Shown here: positions 35,301 through 44,888 of the stretch, one piece after another
Layout of the letters: every line of letters starts with the position of its first letter
How positions within the stretch are numbered: position 1 is the first letter of the stretch
Origin: Gammaproteobacteria bacterium
GTDB lineage: Bacteria > Pseudomonadota > Gammaproteobacteria > Enterobacterales > Psychrobiaceae
Reading direction: 5' to 3'
Assembly (NCBI GenBank): GCA_013214945.1
Contig: JABSRT010000005.1
Span: 62,001-126,000 of the forward strand
DNA: 64,000 nucleotides
Program-made: the position numbers and the translations under genes
The notes under the pieces: generated by a model
What the model was told of the DNA's origin: nothing
Database searches by the model: none
The model's input: the letters and a program-made list of their open reading frames with translations, nothing else

Positions 35301-36877
35301 GTTGCACCTCCGTCAGTGGTACTGGGCTCACCTGCGTTACCCATTAACAACCCTAATGTTTGCGCGTCGGCATCACTTGCCGCCATTTCGCCGACAATTC
35401 GTCCTTCAAACATCACGATAATTCGATCGCACAACGACATAACTTCCTCTAATTCTACCGAGACAACTAACACGGCATTACCGGCATCTCGCAGCTGGAC
35501 AATTTGCTGGTGTATAAACTCAATAGCGCCGATGTCGACACCACGGGTAGGTTGGCCAACTAATAACACCTTGGGTTTGCGATCCATTTCGCGGGCAATA
35601 CATAATTTTTGCTGGTTACCACCCGAAAAATTAGCCGCTTTGAGGTGAGGGTTATTAGGGCGAACATCAAATTCGTCCATCAATTTAATACAGTGCTCGG
35701 TTACGGCAGTATTATCCATCAAGATAGCACCGTTAAACTCTGGCTCATCCTGAAAGCCCATGATCGAGCACTCTCTCGCGCTAAAGTCGGTTACCATACC
35801 CTGCTTGTGCCGATCTTCTGCGACATGACCTAAACTCAAGTGCCTAAAATCTTTGGCATTAAGTACATTGCTAGCATCTATCGTGACACCGCTTAGCGTA
35901 ATGCTTCCCTGCTGCACGGGTAAAATACCACTGAGCACATCGAGCAATTCAGTTTGGCCGTTGCCAGATACACCAGCAATCCCAAGAATCTCTCCCGCCT
36001 TTACTTGTAGGCTCACATTATCGAGCCGAGTAATACCGGCTGAATCCTTAATGGTGAGATTATGCGCTTCAAGCAAGACTTCTTTAGGCGCTGCGGGTGA
36101 CTTATCAACTTCCAATAACACTTTGCGGCCAACCATTAATTCGGCCAGCTCTTCTTTAGTGGTTTGCGAAGTTTGACGAGAAGCCACCATTGTACCGGCG
36201 CGCATTACCGTTACTTGATCGGTGATCTCGAGGATTTCTTGCAATTTATGCGTAATCAACATCACGCTAACACCGCGCTCACGCAGTGCATTTAAAATAT
36301 CAAATAACTGTTTAACTTCTTGCGGGGTCAAGACACCCGTTGGTTCATCCAAAATTAGAATGTCGGCACCGCGATACAAAGATTTCAGAATCTCTACCCG
36401 CTGCTGCAGCCCCACCGCTAACTCACCGACTATTGCATCGGGATCAACCGCTAAACCAAACTCTTGTGAGAGTCTCGCCAATTCGGCTCTGGCGCTGATT
36501 TTACTCTTTTTAAGTGAGCTGCTTGATTCAGCACCTAACATCACATTTTCTAACACGCTAAAAGTTTCTATCAACATAAAATGCTGATGCACCATGCCGA
36601 TGCCTGCATTGATGGCATCTTTAGAAGAGGTGATAGAGGCCAGCTTGCCGTTGACCAATATTTCACCACTGTCAGCCTCGTAAAAGCCGTAGAGAATACT
36701 CATCAAGGTAGATTTTCCAGCGCCATTTTCACCGATAATCCCGTGAATGCTGCCTTTGGCAACAACCAAATCGACATCTTTATTGGCGTGAACTGGACCA
36801 AAGCTTTTATTGATTTTACGTAAATCAATGGCAGGAGTTAATGTTTCCTGCTGCTCAGTATTTTTGGTAGTTAGCAT
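35297..36877 (-). CDS. Nucleoside-type ABC importer ATPase, NupO/YufO-like
   Basis: A 526-residue double ATPase like those of sugar and nucleoside importers. The N-terminal half has Walker A GENGAGKSTLM, signature VGLQQRVEILK and Walker B ILILDEPTGVLTPQE. The C-terminal half has the relaxed Walker A GVSGNGQTELL, signature SGGNQQKLCIARE and VLLVGQPTRGVDIGA. This two-halves pattern is normal for the family. It is downstream of the binding-protein gene and overlaps the permease gene by 4 bp. A hairpin in the gap before it suggests lower expression than the binding protein. Confidence 0.92.
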   Translation of the reverse strand: MLTTKNTEQQETLTPAIDLRKINKSFGPVHANKDVDLVVAKGSIHGIIGENGAGKSTLMSILYGFYEADSGEILVNGKLASITSSKDAINAGIGMVHQHFMLIETFSVLENVMLGAESSSSLKKSKISARAELARLSQEFGLAVDPDAIVGELAVGLQQRVEILKSLYRGADILILDEPTGVLTPQEVKQLFDILNALRERGVSVMLITHKLQEILEITDQVTVMRAGTMVASRQTSQTTKEELAELMVGRKVLLEVDKSPAAPKEVLLEAHNLTIKDSAGITRLDNVSLQVKAGEILGIAGVSGNGQTELLDVLSGILPVQQGSITLSGVTIDASNVLNAKDFRHLSLGHVAEDRHKQGMVTDFSARECSIMGFQDEPEFNGAILMDNTAVTEHCIKLMDEFDVRPNNPHLKAANFSGGNQQKLCIAREMDRKPKVLLVGQPTRGVDIGAIEFIHQQIVQLRDAGNAVLVVSVELEEVMSLCDRIIVMFEGRIVGEMAASDADAQTLGLLMGNAGEPSTTDGGAT

Positions 36878-36970
36878 TGTGTATTCGCATTTTTGGTATA
36901 AATGACCCCGAGAAAATTCTTGTAATCTATACAGATTTCACTTCGCAATGAAGCGGGGCAATGAGTTTGA

Positions 36971-36993
36971 GCCGGGAAATAGAACTGCCCGGC
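36971..36993 (-). other. Hairpin between the binding-protein and ATPase genes
   Basis: GCCGGG and CCCGGC form a GC-rich 6-bp stem with an 11-base loop just after the binding-protein stop codon. No T run follows on the reverse strand. It may stabilise the upstream mRNA segment. Confidence 0.5.
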
Positions 36994-37010
36994 ACTAACC
37001 TTTTAGACGA

Positions 37011-38012
37011 TTAAAGTGAAGGACACTTATTGTCTGACATGTAATCGTGAACAACAATTTTACCGGCAATAATGTCCGCTTTAGCTTGCTCAACAGCTGC
37101 TTTCATTTCAGCAGTAATTAATGACTTGTTATGTTCGTCGTAAGCCCAATCAACACCGCCTTCAGCAAGACCTAGTACTTTAAAGCCAGGTTGCCAAGTA
37201 TTGTCTTGCACCCCTTTAAAGGTATTGTAAGCCGCAACATTAACTGATTTAACCATTGAGGTTAACATGGTGCCTGGATGGATATGGTTTTGGTTTGAGT
37301 CAACACCAATCGCGAATTTACCGGCATCTTTAGCTGCTTGGTAAACGCCAGCACCTGTACCACCGGCCGCTGCAAATACAACGTCAGAACCACGGTCAAA
37401 CTGACTGCGTGCTAGCTCGCCGCCTTTTACCGGGTCGTTCCATGCTGAAGGGGTAGAACCTGTCATGTTGCTAATAACTTTTATGTCGTTAACTGCATAT
37501 TTAGCACCTTGAACGTAACCACAGTTAAATTTACGAATTAACGGAATATCCATACCGCCAACAAAACTGACCACTTTAGACTCAGACTTCATGGCTGCTA
37601 ATAAACCTACCAAGAAAGAACCTTCTTGCTCTTTAAAAACAATTGATTGTACGTTTGGCAATTTAACGACAGCGTCAATGATGCTGAATTTAGTGTCTGG
37701 GAAAGCTTTGGCTACTTTTTCCATTGCTGTTGCTTGTGCGAAACCGATGCCCAAAATAGGGTTGGCGTTACGTTGCGCCATTTTTCGTAATGCCTGCTCG
37801 CGCTGTGATGGCGTGGTAACCTCAAACTCACGATATTTCACGCCAGTTTCTTTTCTGAATTGTTCAACACCGTCATAAACACCTTGGTTGAACGACTTAT
37901 CGAACTTGCCACCCATATCAAAAACGACAGCGGGTTTAAAGTCAGCAGCAGTAGCCGATGAGGCAAATGCCATGGCCATAGCGGCAGATAATACTAGAAG
38001 TTGAGGTTTCAT
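37011..38012 (-). CDS. BmpA-family periplasmic nucleoside-binding protein
   Basis: A 333-residue substrate-binding protein of the BMP family. Residues 1-22 form a Sec signal peptide (AMAMAFASSATAA, AxA-type cleavage); no lipobox is present, so unlike many BmpA proteins it is probably soluble in the periplasm. The mature part opens with PAVVFDMGGKFDKSFNQGVY, the typical strand and Asp/Lys loop, and keeps VFAAAGGTGAGVYQAAKD. A GGAGAG ribosome-binding site precedes the ATG. It is the first gene of the importer operon, followed by the ATPase and two permeases. Confidence 0.92.
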   Translation of the reverse strand: MKPQLLVLSAAMAMAFASSATAADFKPAVVFDMGGKFDKSFNQGVYDGVEQFRKETGVKYREFEVTTPSQREQALRKMAQRNANPILGIGFAQATAMEKVAKAFPDTKFSIIDAVVKLPNVQSIVFKEQEGSFLVGLLAAMKSESKVVSFVGGMDIPLIRKFNCGYVQGAKYAVNDIKVISNMTGSTPSAWNDPVKGGELARSQFDRGSDVVFAAAGGTGAGVYQAAKDAGKFAIGVDSNQNHIHPGTMLTSMVKSVNVAAYNTFKGVQDNTWQPGFKVLGLAEGGVDWAYDEHNKSLITAEMKAAVEQAKADIIAGKIVVHDYMSDNKCPSL

Positions 38013-38463
38013 TGAGCTCTCCGAGAGATTGGTTTTATTTATTATTATTGATTATAGCGCGCTATTACGCGCCGCTACGTTACAAATCAGCAAATCAAAT
38101 TCACAGCTCGCAGTACAGACACCAAGGTCTTGCTTACAGAGAAGGATTCAAAAATGTAACGCTATAATAATGAAATGCGACTAATTTTCACAGCCTTTTT
38201 ACATTTGTTCTAAACATAATAGCTCGCTAACCGACTTGATCTAGAAAATGTTTTTATCTCTTCATTATAAAATCTTACATTAACTCATTAATATTAAGAC
38301 CTTAGGACCTAAGTTACCCACGAAGTCAGCAAAGTTCCACCAGATCGAGCTTATATTGCACTTGCCGCAATAAACTTGCCATAAACAGGGAACGCGCATA
38401 AATACATCTCTGATATTCAATCTGCTTTGCCGCAAGCGACAAAATTTGCGCTAAACGTTAATT
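38013..38463. other. Intergenic region upstream of the BMP gene
   Basis: 451 bp between the binding-protein gene's start and the end of the DODA-type gene, both on the reverse strand. It contains a 13-bp palindrome CTTAGGACCTAAG (38301-38313) and the dispersed repeat copy 2 at 38388-38421. No ORF or riboswitch was recognised; the promoter of the importer operon should be in the left half. Confidence 0.5.
38388..38421 (+). repeat. Dispersed repeat, copy 2
   Basis: GGGAACGCGCATAAA followed by CTCTGATATTCAAT resembles 32975-33007 over the whole length with about seven differences. Both copies are intergenic. Confidence 0.5.
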
Positions 38464-39297
38464 TTATTGCCAGATAAACCCAGAAGATTTAATGCCCATG
38501 AATGTTTGGTTGTAAATGTTCTTGGCCTGATAATTCGCACCTTGAGCTGCGCCCATGCAAACCAATAATGGCAACAAATGTTCTTCACGCGGATGCGCAT
38601 AACGGGCATGTGGCGCCTTAGCCCAACTGACTATTTGATCCTGTGCTGCTTGCCCCGGCTGCCCATCGCCGAGCACTGACTTGTTCAACCATTGATCAAA
38701 TGCTTGGCTTTTATTGAACGTATCACGATCTTGTTTTTGCATGAACGCCTGCATATTATGAAATGAAAAGCCCGACCCAATAATAAGCACCCCCTGCGCT
38801 GCCAGACTCGCGATTGATTTACCCAAATCAATATGAGTTTGCGGATCAAGCGTGTTCACTAAAGACAGTTGCACCACAGGTATGTCTGCTTTTGGGTAAA
38901 TCAATTTTAATGGTACAAATGTGCCATGATCAAAACCTCGACCGCCATCGAGGCGCCCTTTTATTCCCTGTTGCTGCAGCAGCGTTAACACATGCTTTGC
39001 CAGCGCTGGTTCCCCTGGGGCCGGGTACTGTATTTGATAGCTTTCTTTGGGGAATCCATAATAATCATAAATCATCCCCGGTGCTGCCGCGCTAGATATA
39101 GTCGCGACTTTTTCTTCCCAGTGCGCACTAATGACTAATATAGCCGTGGGTTTTGCCTGTAAGTTACTTAAGTATTGCTCGTCAATATTGCTTAAAAACT
39201 TAGTTAAGGCTCGATGATTTGGCTCACCTAACAATGGCATTGGACCACCACCGTGTGGCGCAAAAATAATCGGCATTTTGGTATTTGTTACTGTCAT
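38464..39297 (-). CDS. DODA-type extradiol ring-cleavage dioxygenase (YgiD-like)
   Basis: A 277-residue class III extradiol dioxygenase of the 4,5-DOPA dioxygenase/YgiD family. Probable zinc or iron ligands are His15 in APHGGGPMPLLG, His in ISAHWEEKVATIS and the His of FDHGTFVPLKLIYP. HPREEHLLPLLVCMGAAQG near the C-terminus is the conserved catalytic His region. Members open catechol-type rings such as L-DOPA, but the natural substrate of bacterial members is mostly unknown. A divergent LysR gene 319 bp away is a good candidate regulator, a common pairing for this family. Confidence 0.85.
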   Translation of the reverse strand: MTVTNTKMPIIFAPHGGGPMPLLGEPNHRALTKFLSNIDEQYLSNLQAKPTAILVISAHWEEKVATISSAAAPGMIYDYYGFPKESYQIQYPAPGEPALAKHVLTLLQQQGIKGRLDGGRGFDHGTFVPLKLIYPKADIPVVQLSLVNTLDPQTHIDLGKSIASLAAQGVLIIGSGFSFHNMQAFMQKQDRDTFNKSQAFDQWLNKSVLGDGQPGQAAQDQIVSWAKAPHARYAHPREEHLLPLLVCMGAAQGANYQAKNIYNQTFMGIKSSGFIWQ

Positions 39298-39340
39298 AAT
39301 TTACCTTCGTTTTATTAAATTTAGCTCATTAACACTAACG

Positions 39341-39418
39341 CTAACTGATCGCACTTAGGACGTAGCCTTGCTGCGTTGCCAAAAAAAAGATGACGGCAAA
39401 CGTTGTGAATTTAAGCAT
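39341..39418 (-). CDS. Possible 25-residue membrane peptide
   Basis: A short ORF reading MLKFTTFAVIFFLATQQGYV and five more residues. GGAACAG lies just before the ATG. The first 15 residues would form a short membrane segment or signal peptide. It ends 43 bp before the DODA-type gene on the same strand, so it could be a leader ORF. No family is recognised; chance cannot be excluded. Confidence 0.25.
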   Translation of the reverse strand: MLKFTTFAVIFFLATQQGYVLSAIS

Positions 39419-39616
39419 CTGCTGTTCCTGTTTATTCGGCTGTTGATAATGAGGCTAGTGTAGTAACTCCATAGATAAATAAAAATCTAATAAATATTGA
39501 TAAGACTTAAACATATTCTTAATATGTTGCGATCCCTATTAATTGCAGTAGCCTTGATTATTTGACTGGCACTGCTTTAGTAAGCTTAGATGCAGCGAAA
39601 CCAAAAGCGAGAATTT

Positions 39617-40510
39617 ATGACACTTGAACAATTGAAAATGTTAAAAATGGTTGCACAAGAAGGCACGCTTAAGGCAAGTAGCAAACGACTATTTAAAACT
39701 CAGGCCGCCATTAGTCAGGGCATTAAGCAGCTAGAACGACAACTCGGTATTGCCTTGTTTGATCGTCAACAATACCGCTTAGTGCTAACAGCGCAGGGCC
39801 AGCAGATATATCAACGGGCGCTTAAATTATTAACACAGGCGCAAGAAATAGAAATGCTGTCGCACCATTTTATGACCGGCAATGAAGCCAGCATTACGTT
39901 AGCATTTGAGGGTTCTTTTAATTTAACTAAGGTATTACCACTGCTAGAAAAAGTCCAAAATCAATATGCCGACACCCAAATTATTCTGCAGCAAGAGTAC
40001 CTAACTGGCGCATTTGATGCACTTGAATTGGATGAAACAGATATGGTGATTACCCCAGCGGATGAGCTGCGGATTAATGCTAAAAATTTGGAGTCATTTG
40101 CGCTTTATCAGGGTGAGTTAATTAATGTCGCCGCCCCACAATTACTGTTACGGCACCCAAACTTGAGCAGCGTGAATGAGCTAGAAAAAGAGTATCAAAT
40201 CGTGGTAAAAGATTCTGGCACCGGCTCTCAAGGGGTAACATTAGGTGTCAACGATGGACAACGCTGCTGGTATGTCAATGATCTAACGACCAAAAGAATA
40301 TTAGCGTTAAGCGGCATGGGCTGGGGTCGATTACCGAGCCATTTAGTGGCGGAAGATCTAAAAAGTGGCACTTTAAAAACAATCAACTTAACTGATGCAA
40401 ACAATGAATTAAAAGTTACTTATTATGCCGTAAAAAAGCGCACCAGAATGCTCGGCCCTGTCGCCAGCCAATTGTGGGATCATTTACGCGATTTATCGAA
40501 TAATATCTAA
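39617..40510 (+). CDS. LysR-family transcriptional regulator
   Basis: A 297-residue LysR-type regulator. The DNA-binding domain starts MTLEQLKMLKMVAQEGTLKA and continues with FKTQAAISQGIKQLERQLG; the effector domain follows. The start at 39617 fits the family N-terminus; an ATG 27 bp earlier is in frame but gives an unusual extension. It diverges from the DODA-type dioxygenase, which it probably controls together with its own gene. The inducer is unknown. A bidirectional terminator lies after it. Confidence 0.85.
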   Translation: MTLEQLKMLKMVAQEGTLKASSKRLFKTQAAISQGIKQLERQLGIALFDRQQYRLVLTAQGQQIYQRALKLLTQAQEIEMLSHHFMTGNEASITLAFEGSFNLTKVLPLLEKVQNQYADTQIILQQEYLTGAFDALELDETDMVITPADELRINAKNLESFALYQGELINVAAPQLLLRHPNLSSVNELEKEYQIVVKDSGTGSQGVTLGVNDGQRCWYVNDLTTKRILALSGMGWGRLPSHLVAEDLKSGTLKTINLTDANNELKVTYYAVKKRTRMLGPVASQLWDHLRDLSNNI

Positions 40511-40594
40511 AGGGCTGCTCAATAAAGGACTCACCCGCGGCATTAGCATGATAATAGTGGCTTACCTTCATACCCTTGCCAATTTACACTATAA

Positions 40595-40626
40595 AAAATA
40601 AGGCAGCCGCATGGCTGCCTTATTTT
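40595..40626. terminator. Bidirectional terminator between the LysR and RND genes
   Basis: AAAATAAGGCAGCC and GGCTGCCTTATTTT make a 14-bp stem with loop GCAT, with A and T tracts suited to stop transcripts from both convergent genes. Confidence 0.9.
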
Positions 40627-40661
40627 ATTAATGATTAAGCCAAGATGATTAACTCAACTGA

Positions 40662-43600
40662 CTAACCACCAGTGCCCGTTTGCAAGGGTGTAACCGTATC
40701 ACTTGCTGGCAGATCAACCTGATGATGTGCAACATCACGGTAATGACGCCCCTTAGTAATTCTGTCGCCAAGGATCAATAAACACGGGGTTAAAAACAAC
40801 GTGAGCACTGTCGCAAAGCTCAAACCACCGGCAATCGCACTTGAAAGCTGGGTCCACCATTGGGTTGATGGCGCGCCAAAACTAATGTGACGGTTAAATA
40901 AATCGATATTCATCGACAATACCATCGGCATTAAACCTAACACAGTGGTCACTGCGGTCAGTAAAACTGGGCGCAATCGTAAACTGCCGGTCTCTAGTGC
41001 GGCATCAAACGGGCTGCGACCTTGGCGGCGCAAATCGTTATAACAATCAATGAGTACAATATTGTTATTAACCACAATACCTGCCAACGCGATAATGCCA
41101 ACACCCACCATCACTATGCTAAAGGTTTGCCCCGTTACCAACAAACCAATCAATACTCCAGCCGTTGAGAACACAATAGCCGACAATACCAAGCCGGTTT
41201 GATAAAGGCTGTTAAATTGGGTAACCAATATCAGCGCCATTAAGAAAATAGCGATTAAAAATGCACTACCCAAGAAGGCTCCAGTTTCGTCTTGCTGTTC
41301 TTGCTCGCCTTTAAAGGCGAAACGAATATCAAGTGGAAACTCTTCAGCTTTTAGGTTCTGCTGCATTTTTAGCACTAAATCGTTAAGTAAAAAGCCAGTT
41401 GCTGGTTCTGCTTCAATGGTAATAACGCGTCGGCTATCAACCCGCTTTAATGAGCCGGTTTTATTGGCAGGCTCTAAGGTTACAAAGTTAGATAACGGTA
41501 CTAACCCTTGCGCGGTATTGATTTTAAGTTGCAACAACTGATCTAGGCTGCGCTGCTCTCGCGGAAAACGAATGCGAATATCAACTTCATCGTCTGACGA
41601 ATCAGGTCTAAATTCGGCCGCTTTAATACCGGTCGTCACCATTTTCACCGCGTTGCCAATCACACTAATATTAGCGCCATAACGACCCGCTTCTTGGCGA
41701 TCTACTTTTAACCGCCATTCAATGCCCGGCAATGGTCGGTTATCTTCTGCAGCGACAAAGCCGCCCATCTCATCCATGGTTTGACGAATTTTAGTCACGG
41801 TTTCAAAGATATGTTGATTGTCTAAGCCGCTAACTAACAATTTAAATGGCTTGCCTTGCACCGGCCCATCATCGGCTTTTTTGAACTCAAGTTTCACCCC
41901 AGCAATGTCTTTCGTTTGCTCGCGCATATCACTTAAAATTTCTTGCGCTTTACGGCGCTGTTGCCAATCAACAAATTGAAATTGAATAACCCCAACCACA
42001 TCTTCGGCCATCTCATTATTTGCCTGATTAAAGCTGCGACCATAGACAGATTTAAGCTCGCTAAAATTCAACAAGCGCTGTTCTACTTGAAATAATAACG
42101 CGTCTTTTTCATTAATCGACAAATCACCGCGGGCATGAATATTAACCAAGGCCGATTCTGGCTCGGTTTCCGGAAAAAACTCCACCCCAGCACCAAACGC
42201 GCCATAAGCAACATAGGTTGCAACAATAAAAGTTAATGCCGCCAATAATGTTTTAATTGGGTGATGTAAAAAGGTCGTTAGCGCGCGGCGATAGCCCTGA
42301 TTAAAACGTGTTTGCGGTAATTCAAACTCGCCAGTAAATTGTTGCACCGCCTTTTTAGGGCCGATAACACCACCAAGTACGGGCATAAAGATCAATGCCA
42401 TCAAAAGCGACGCTGTTAAACAAAACAACACGGTAATTGGCAAGTATTTCATAAATTGCCCAACCACCCCCGGCCAAAATACCAGCGGCATAAACACCAC
42501 TAATGTCGTCATCGTTGCTGCAATCACTGGCCACGCCATGCGCCTAGCGGCATATGCAAAGGCTTCTTTGGCTGACAAGCCTTGTTGCATGCGCCTGTCA
42601 GCTAATTCAATAACCACAATAGCGCCATCAACCAGCATGCCGACCACTAAAATTAAGCTAAATAACACCACGATATTTAGGGTGTAGCCCAACAGGTAAA
42701 GCACTAAAATTCCGGTTAAGAATGATCCGGGAATGGCCAAACCAACCAACAAAGAAGAACGTAAACCCATTGCGCCTAAAATAATGATCATCACCAACAC
42801 AATGCCAGTCACAACATTATTAAGTAGGTCGTCAAGCATGTCTCTTACTTCATTAGACTGATCAAGAATATAGCTGTGCTTCAGCTCGACAGGCCAGAGC
42901 TTTTGATGCTCATTAACCAATGCCTGAACCTGCTCGATGGTTTCAATGATATTGGCGCCAACTTTCTTTTTAACTTCAAGCACCATCGCCGGTTTACCAC
43001 CAACACGCGCAAAGCCCTCAGGATCTTTAAAAGTACGACGGACACTAGCAATATCTTTAAAAGTAACCACTAAATCGCCAACCGTTTTAACCGGCATATT
43101 GAGCATGTCTTCAACGTTATTAATTACTCCCGGCACTTTTAGTACCTGACGCCCAGTGCCAGTATCAATGGCACCAGCCGCAACTAACCGATTATTTAAA
43201 TCGATAGTTTGCAGTAATTCATAATAATCTATTTCATAACTCTCAAGCGCTTGCGGGTCGATGATCACTTCCATCAACTCTTCACGATCGCCGCCAATAT
43301 CAACCTCTAAAACGCCAGCGAGCCCTTCAATACTGTCTTTTAAATCACGCGCAATACGGCGTACTACCCGCTCGGGCACATCACCAGAAAGCGCTAAACT
43401 AAGTACCGGAAACAGCGCGACGTTAACTTCGTGAATTTCTGGTTCGTCGGTGTCAGCCGGTAATTTACTTTTGGCGGCGTCAACTTTTTCACGGACATCG
43501 AGCAAAGCTTGATCAGCGTCGAAGCCGGCATCAAATTCTAGCGTTACCGAGGCATGGCCTTCGCCCGCAACCGAACGCATTTCTTTAATGCCTTCAATCG

Positions 43601-43823
43601 ACTTGAGCTCTTTTTCCATTGGCCGCACTAACAAGCGCTCACCGTCTTCAGGTGAAATGCCGTCATAACTCATCGAGACATAAATAATCGGAATAGCAAC
43701 ATCGGGTTGCGACTCTTTCGGAATGCTCATAAAGGCCATTGCACCGCTTAATAACAGAAAGATCAACACCATTAAGGTGGTTCTGCTGCGATCGACCGCG
43801 GCGTTAATTAATGCACTAATCAT
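40662..43823 (-). CDS. RND efflux permease
   Basis: A 1053-residue inner-membrane pump of the AcrB/hydrophobe-amphiphile family with twelve membrane helices and two large periplasmic loops (about residues 35-330 and 560-860). It begins ISALINAAVDRSRTTLMVLI and contains VLVVGMLVDGAIVVIELADR, where the helix-4 Asp pair needed for proton coupling normally lies; the second half has ALAGIVVNNNIVLIDCYNDL. It takes drugs or toxic metabolites from the periplasm to an outer-membrane channel encoded elsewhere. The pattern resembles the MexK/VexK group more than AcrB. It is 9 bp downstream of the adaptor gene and is under the TetR repressor upstream. Confidence 0.92.
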   Translation of the reverse strand: MISALINAAVDRSRTTLMVLIFLLLSGAMAFMSIPKESQPDVAIPIIYVSMSYDGISPEDGERLLVRPMEKELKSIEGIKEMRSVAGEGHASVTLEFDAGFDADQALLDVREKVDAAKSKLPADTDEPEIHEVNVALFPVLSLALSGDVPERVVRRIARDLKDSIEGLAGVLEVDIGGDREELMEVIIDPQALESYEIDYYELLQTIDLNNRLVAAGAIDTGTGRQVLKVPGVINNVEDMLNMPVKTVGDLVVTFKDIASVRRTFKDPEGFARVGGKPAMVLEVKKKVGANIIETIEQVQALVNEHQKLWPVELKHSYILDQSNEVRDMLDDLLNNVVTGIVLVMIIILGAMGLRSSLLVGLAIPGSFLTGILVLYLLGYTLNIVVLFSLILVVGMLVDGAIVVIELADRRMQQGLSAKEAFAYAARRMAWPVIAATMTTLVVFMPLVFWPGVVGQFMKYLPITVLFCLTASLLMALIFMPVLGGVIGPKKAVQQFTGEFELPQTRFNQGYRRALTTFLHHPIKTLLAALTFIVATYVAYGAFGAGVEFFPETEPESALVNIHARGDLSINEKDALLFQVEQRLLNFSELKSVYGRSFNQANNEMAEDVVGVIQFQFVDWQQRRKAQEILSDMREQTKDIAGVKLEFKKADDGPVQGKPFKLLVSGLDNQHIFETVTKIRQTMDEMGGFVAAEDNRPLPGIEWRLKVDRQEAGRYGANISVIGNAVKMVTTGIKAAEFRPDSSDDEVDIRIRFPREQRSLDQLLQLKINTAQGLVPLSNFVTLEPANKTGSLKRVDSRRVITIEAEPATGFLLNDLVLKMQQNLKAEEFPLDIRFAFKGEQEQQDETGAFLGSAFLIAIFLMALILVTQFNSLYQTGLVLSAIVFSTAGVLIGLLVTGQTFSIVMVGVGIIALAGIVVNNNIVLIDCYNDLRRQGRSPFDAALETGSLRLRPVLLTAVTTVLGLMPMVLSMNIDLFNRHISFGAPSTQWWTQLSSAIAGGLSFATVLTLFLTPCLLILGDRITKGRHYRDVAHHQVDLPASDTVTPLQTGTGG

Positions 43824-43832
43824 CTTGTGCTC

Positions 43833-44888
43833 CTACCCTTGTTTCGAGACGTCGACAGCTTGCCCTGCCACCACAAAATCTTGACCTAAGCTAATTAGTT
43901 CAACATGTTGTGGCAAACCAGATAACCATATTTTGTCCGCGTCGGTCCGCACAATTTCAACCACATAAGTTACCACTTTATGGTCACTATCAACGGCTTT
44001 AACCTGTAAACGGCCTTGATTATCAAGACTAATAGTCGATGCATTAACTAAATGACCTTCCACCTCATTAACTGGGATGATTAATGAGGCTGTCATGCCA
44101 GCAATGCGACGATGATTACTATTATCGACCAATACTTCAACGCGATAACTACGAGTATTGCTATCAGAAGTGGTAGAGATGAATGACAATTCACCTGTTA
44201 AGGTTTCACCATTAATTAAGGTCGCTGTAACCTCTTGGCCCAGAGTTAGGCTTGCGACCTGTTGCTGCGGCACCATCGCGGTTATTTTAAGTTTTAAATC
44301 ATCGACTAACGAGACAACGGTTTGGCCGCTCTCAAGATAATCGCCAATTTCAACAAAACGTCGATCATAAACACCAGCAAAAGGCGCACTAATTTTTGTA
44401 TTGGCTATTTGATAATTAATCTGCGCTAACGCTGCATCGGCTGACGCTAAATTAGCAATATTTTGACTTAAACGGCTGCCCGACTCTAATTTCTTGGCAA
44501 ATAATTTTTTAGTCGCCGCTAATTCCTGCTTTTGATATTTTACTGTCGCAATCGCTTGTTGACGCTCAATTAATCTTGTTTTCAAATCAATAGTCGCTAG
44601 TACGTCACCTTTAGCCACACGCGTACCCAACTTAATGGGTACCGACGTTACTTTGCCATCGATTTCTGTTTTGAGTGACAGCACCCGGTTAGGTTCTATT
44701 TGTCCCTGAACCGTAATTTTTTTAGCCACTAGCTGCGCATCTGACACGTGAACCACCACGCTCATTAAAGCTTTGCTGGTCTCTTCCTGACGATGCTCTT
44801 GCACCTGTTCGACTTCGTTATCACCAGACAACATCCAAATGATTAACAATCCTGTTAAACCGCTCGCCAGTACCATTGACTTATTCAT
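43833..44888 (-). CDS. RND periplasmic adaptor (membrane fusion protein)
   Basis: A 351-residue adaptor linking the RND permease to an outer-membrane channel. An N-terminal anchor (about residues 5-20, VLASGLTGLLIIWML) precedes a lipoyl half-motif (GQIEPNRVLSLKTEIDGKVT), a short coiled-coil hairpin (about 115-165), the second lipoyl half (AQINYQIANTKISAPFAGVY) and a beta-barrel part. No lipobox is visible. Its start overlaps the end of the TetR gene by 8 bp and the permease follows after 9 bp, so regulator, adaptor and pump form one operon. Confidence 0.9.
   Translation of the reverse strand: MNKSMVLASGLTGLLIIWMLSGDNEVEQVQEHRQEETSKALMSVVVHVSDAQLVAKKITVQGQIEPNRVLSLKTEIDGKVTSVPIKLGTRVAKGDVLATIDLKTRLIERQQAIATVKYQKQELAATKKLFAKKLESGSRLSQNIANLASADAALAQINYQIANTKISAPFAGVYDRRFVEIGDYLESGQTVVSLVDDLKLKITAMVPQQQVASLTLGQEVTATLINGETLTGELSFISTTSDSNTRSYRVEVLVDNSNHRRIAGMTASLIIPVNEVEGHLVNASTISLDNQGRLQVKAVDSDHKVVTYVVEIVRTDADKIWLSGLPQHVELISLGQDFVVAGQAVDVSKQG

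Noticed and set aside
36222-36587. 121-codon forward ORF antisense to the nucleoside ABC ATPase
   Set aside because: It is a shadow of a highly conserved ATPase gene; composition is Ser/Thr-rich, as in antisense frames.
38301-38313. Palindrome CTTAGGACCTAAG upstream of the BMP operon
   Set aside because: A single 13-bp palindrome in AT-rich DNA with no second copy is too weak to call an operator.
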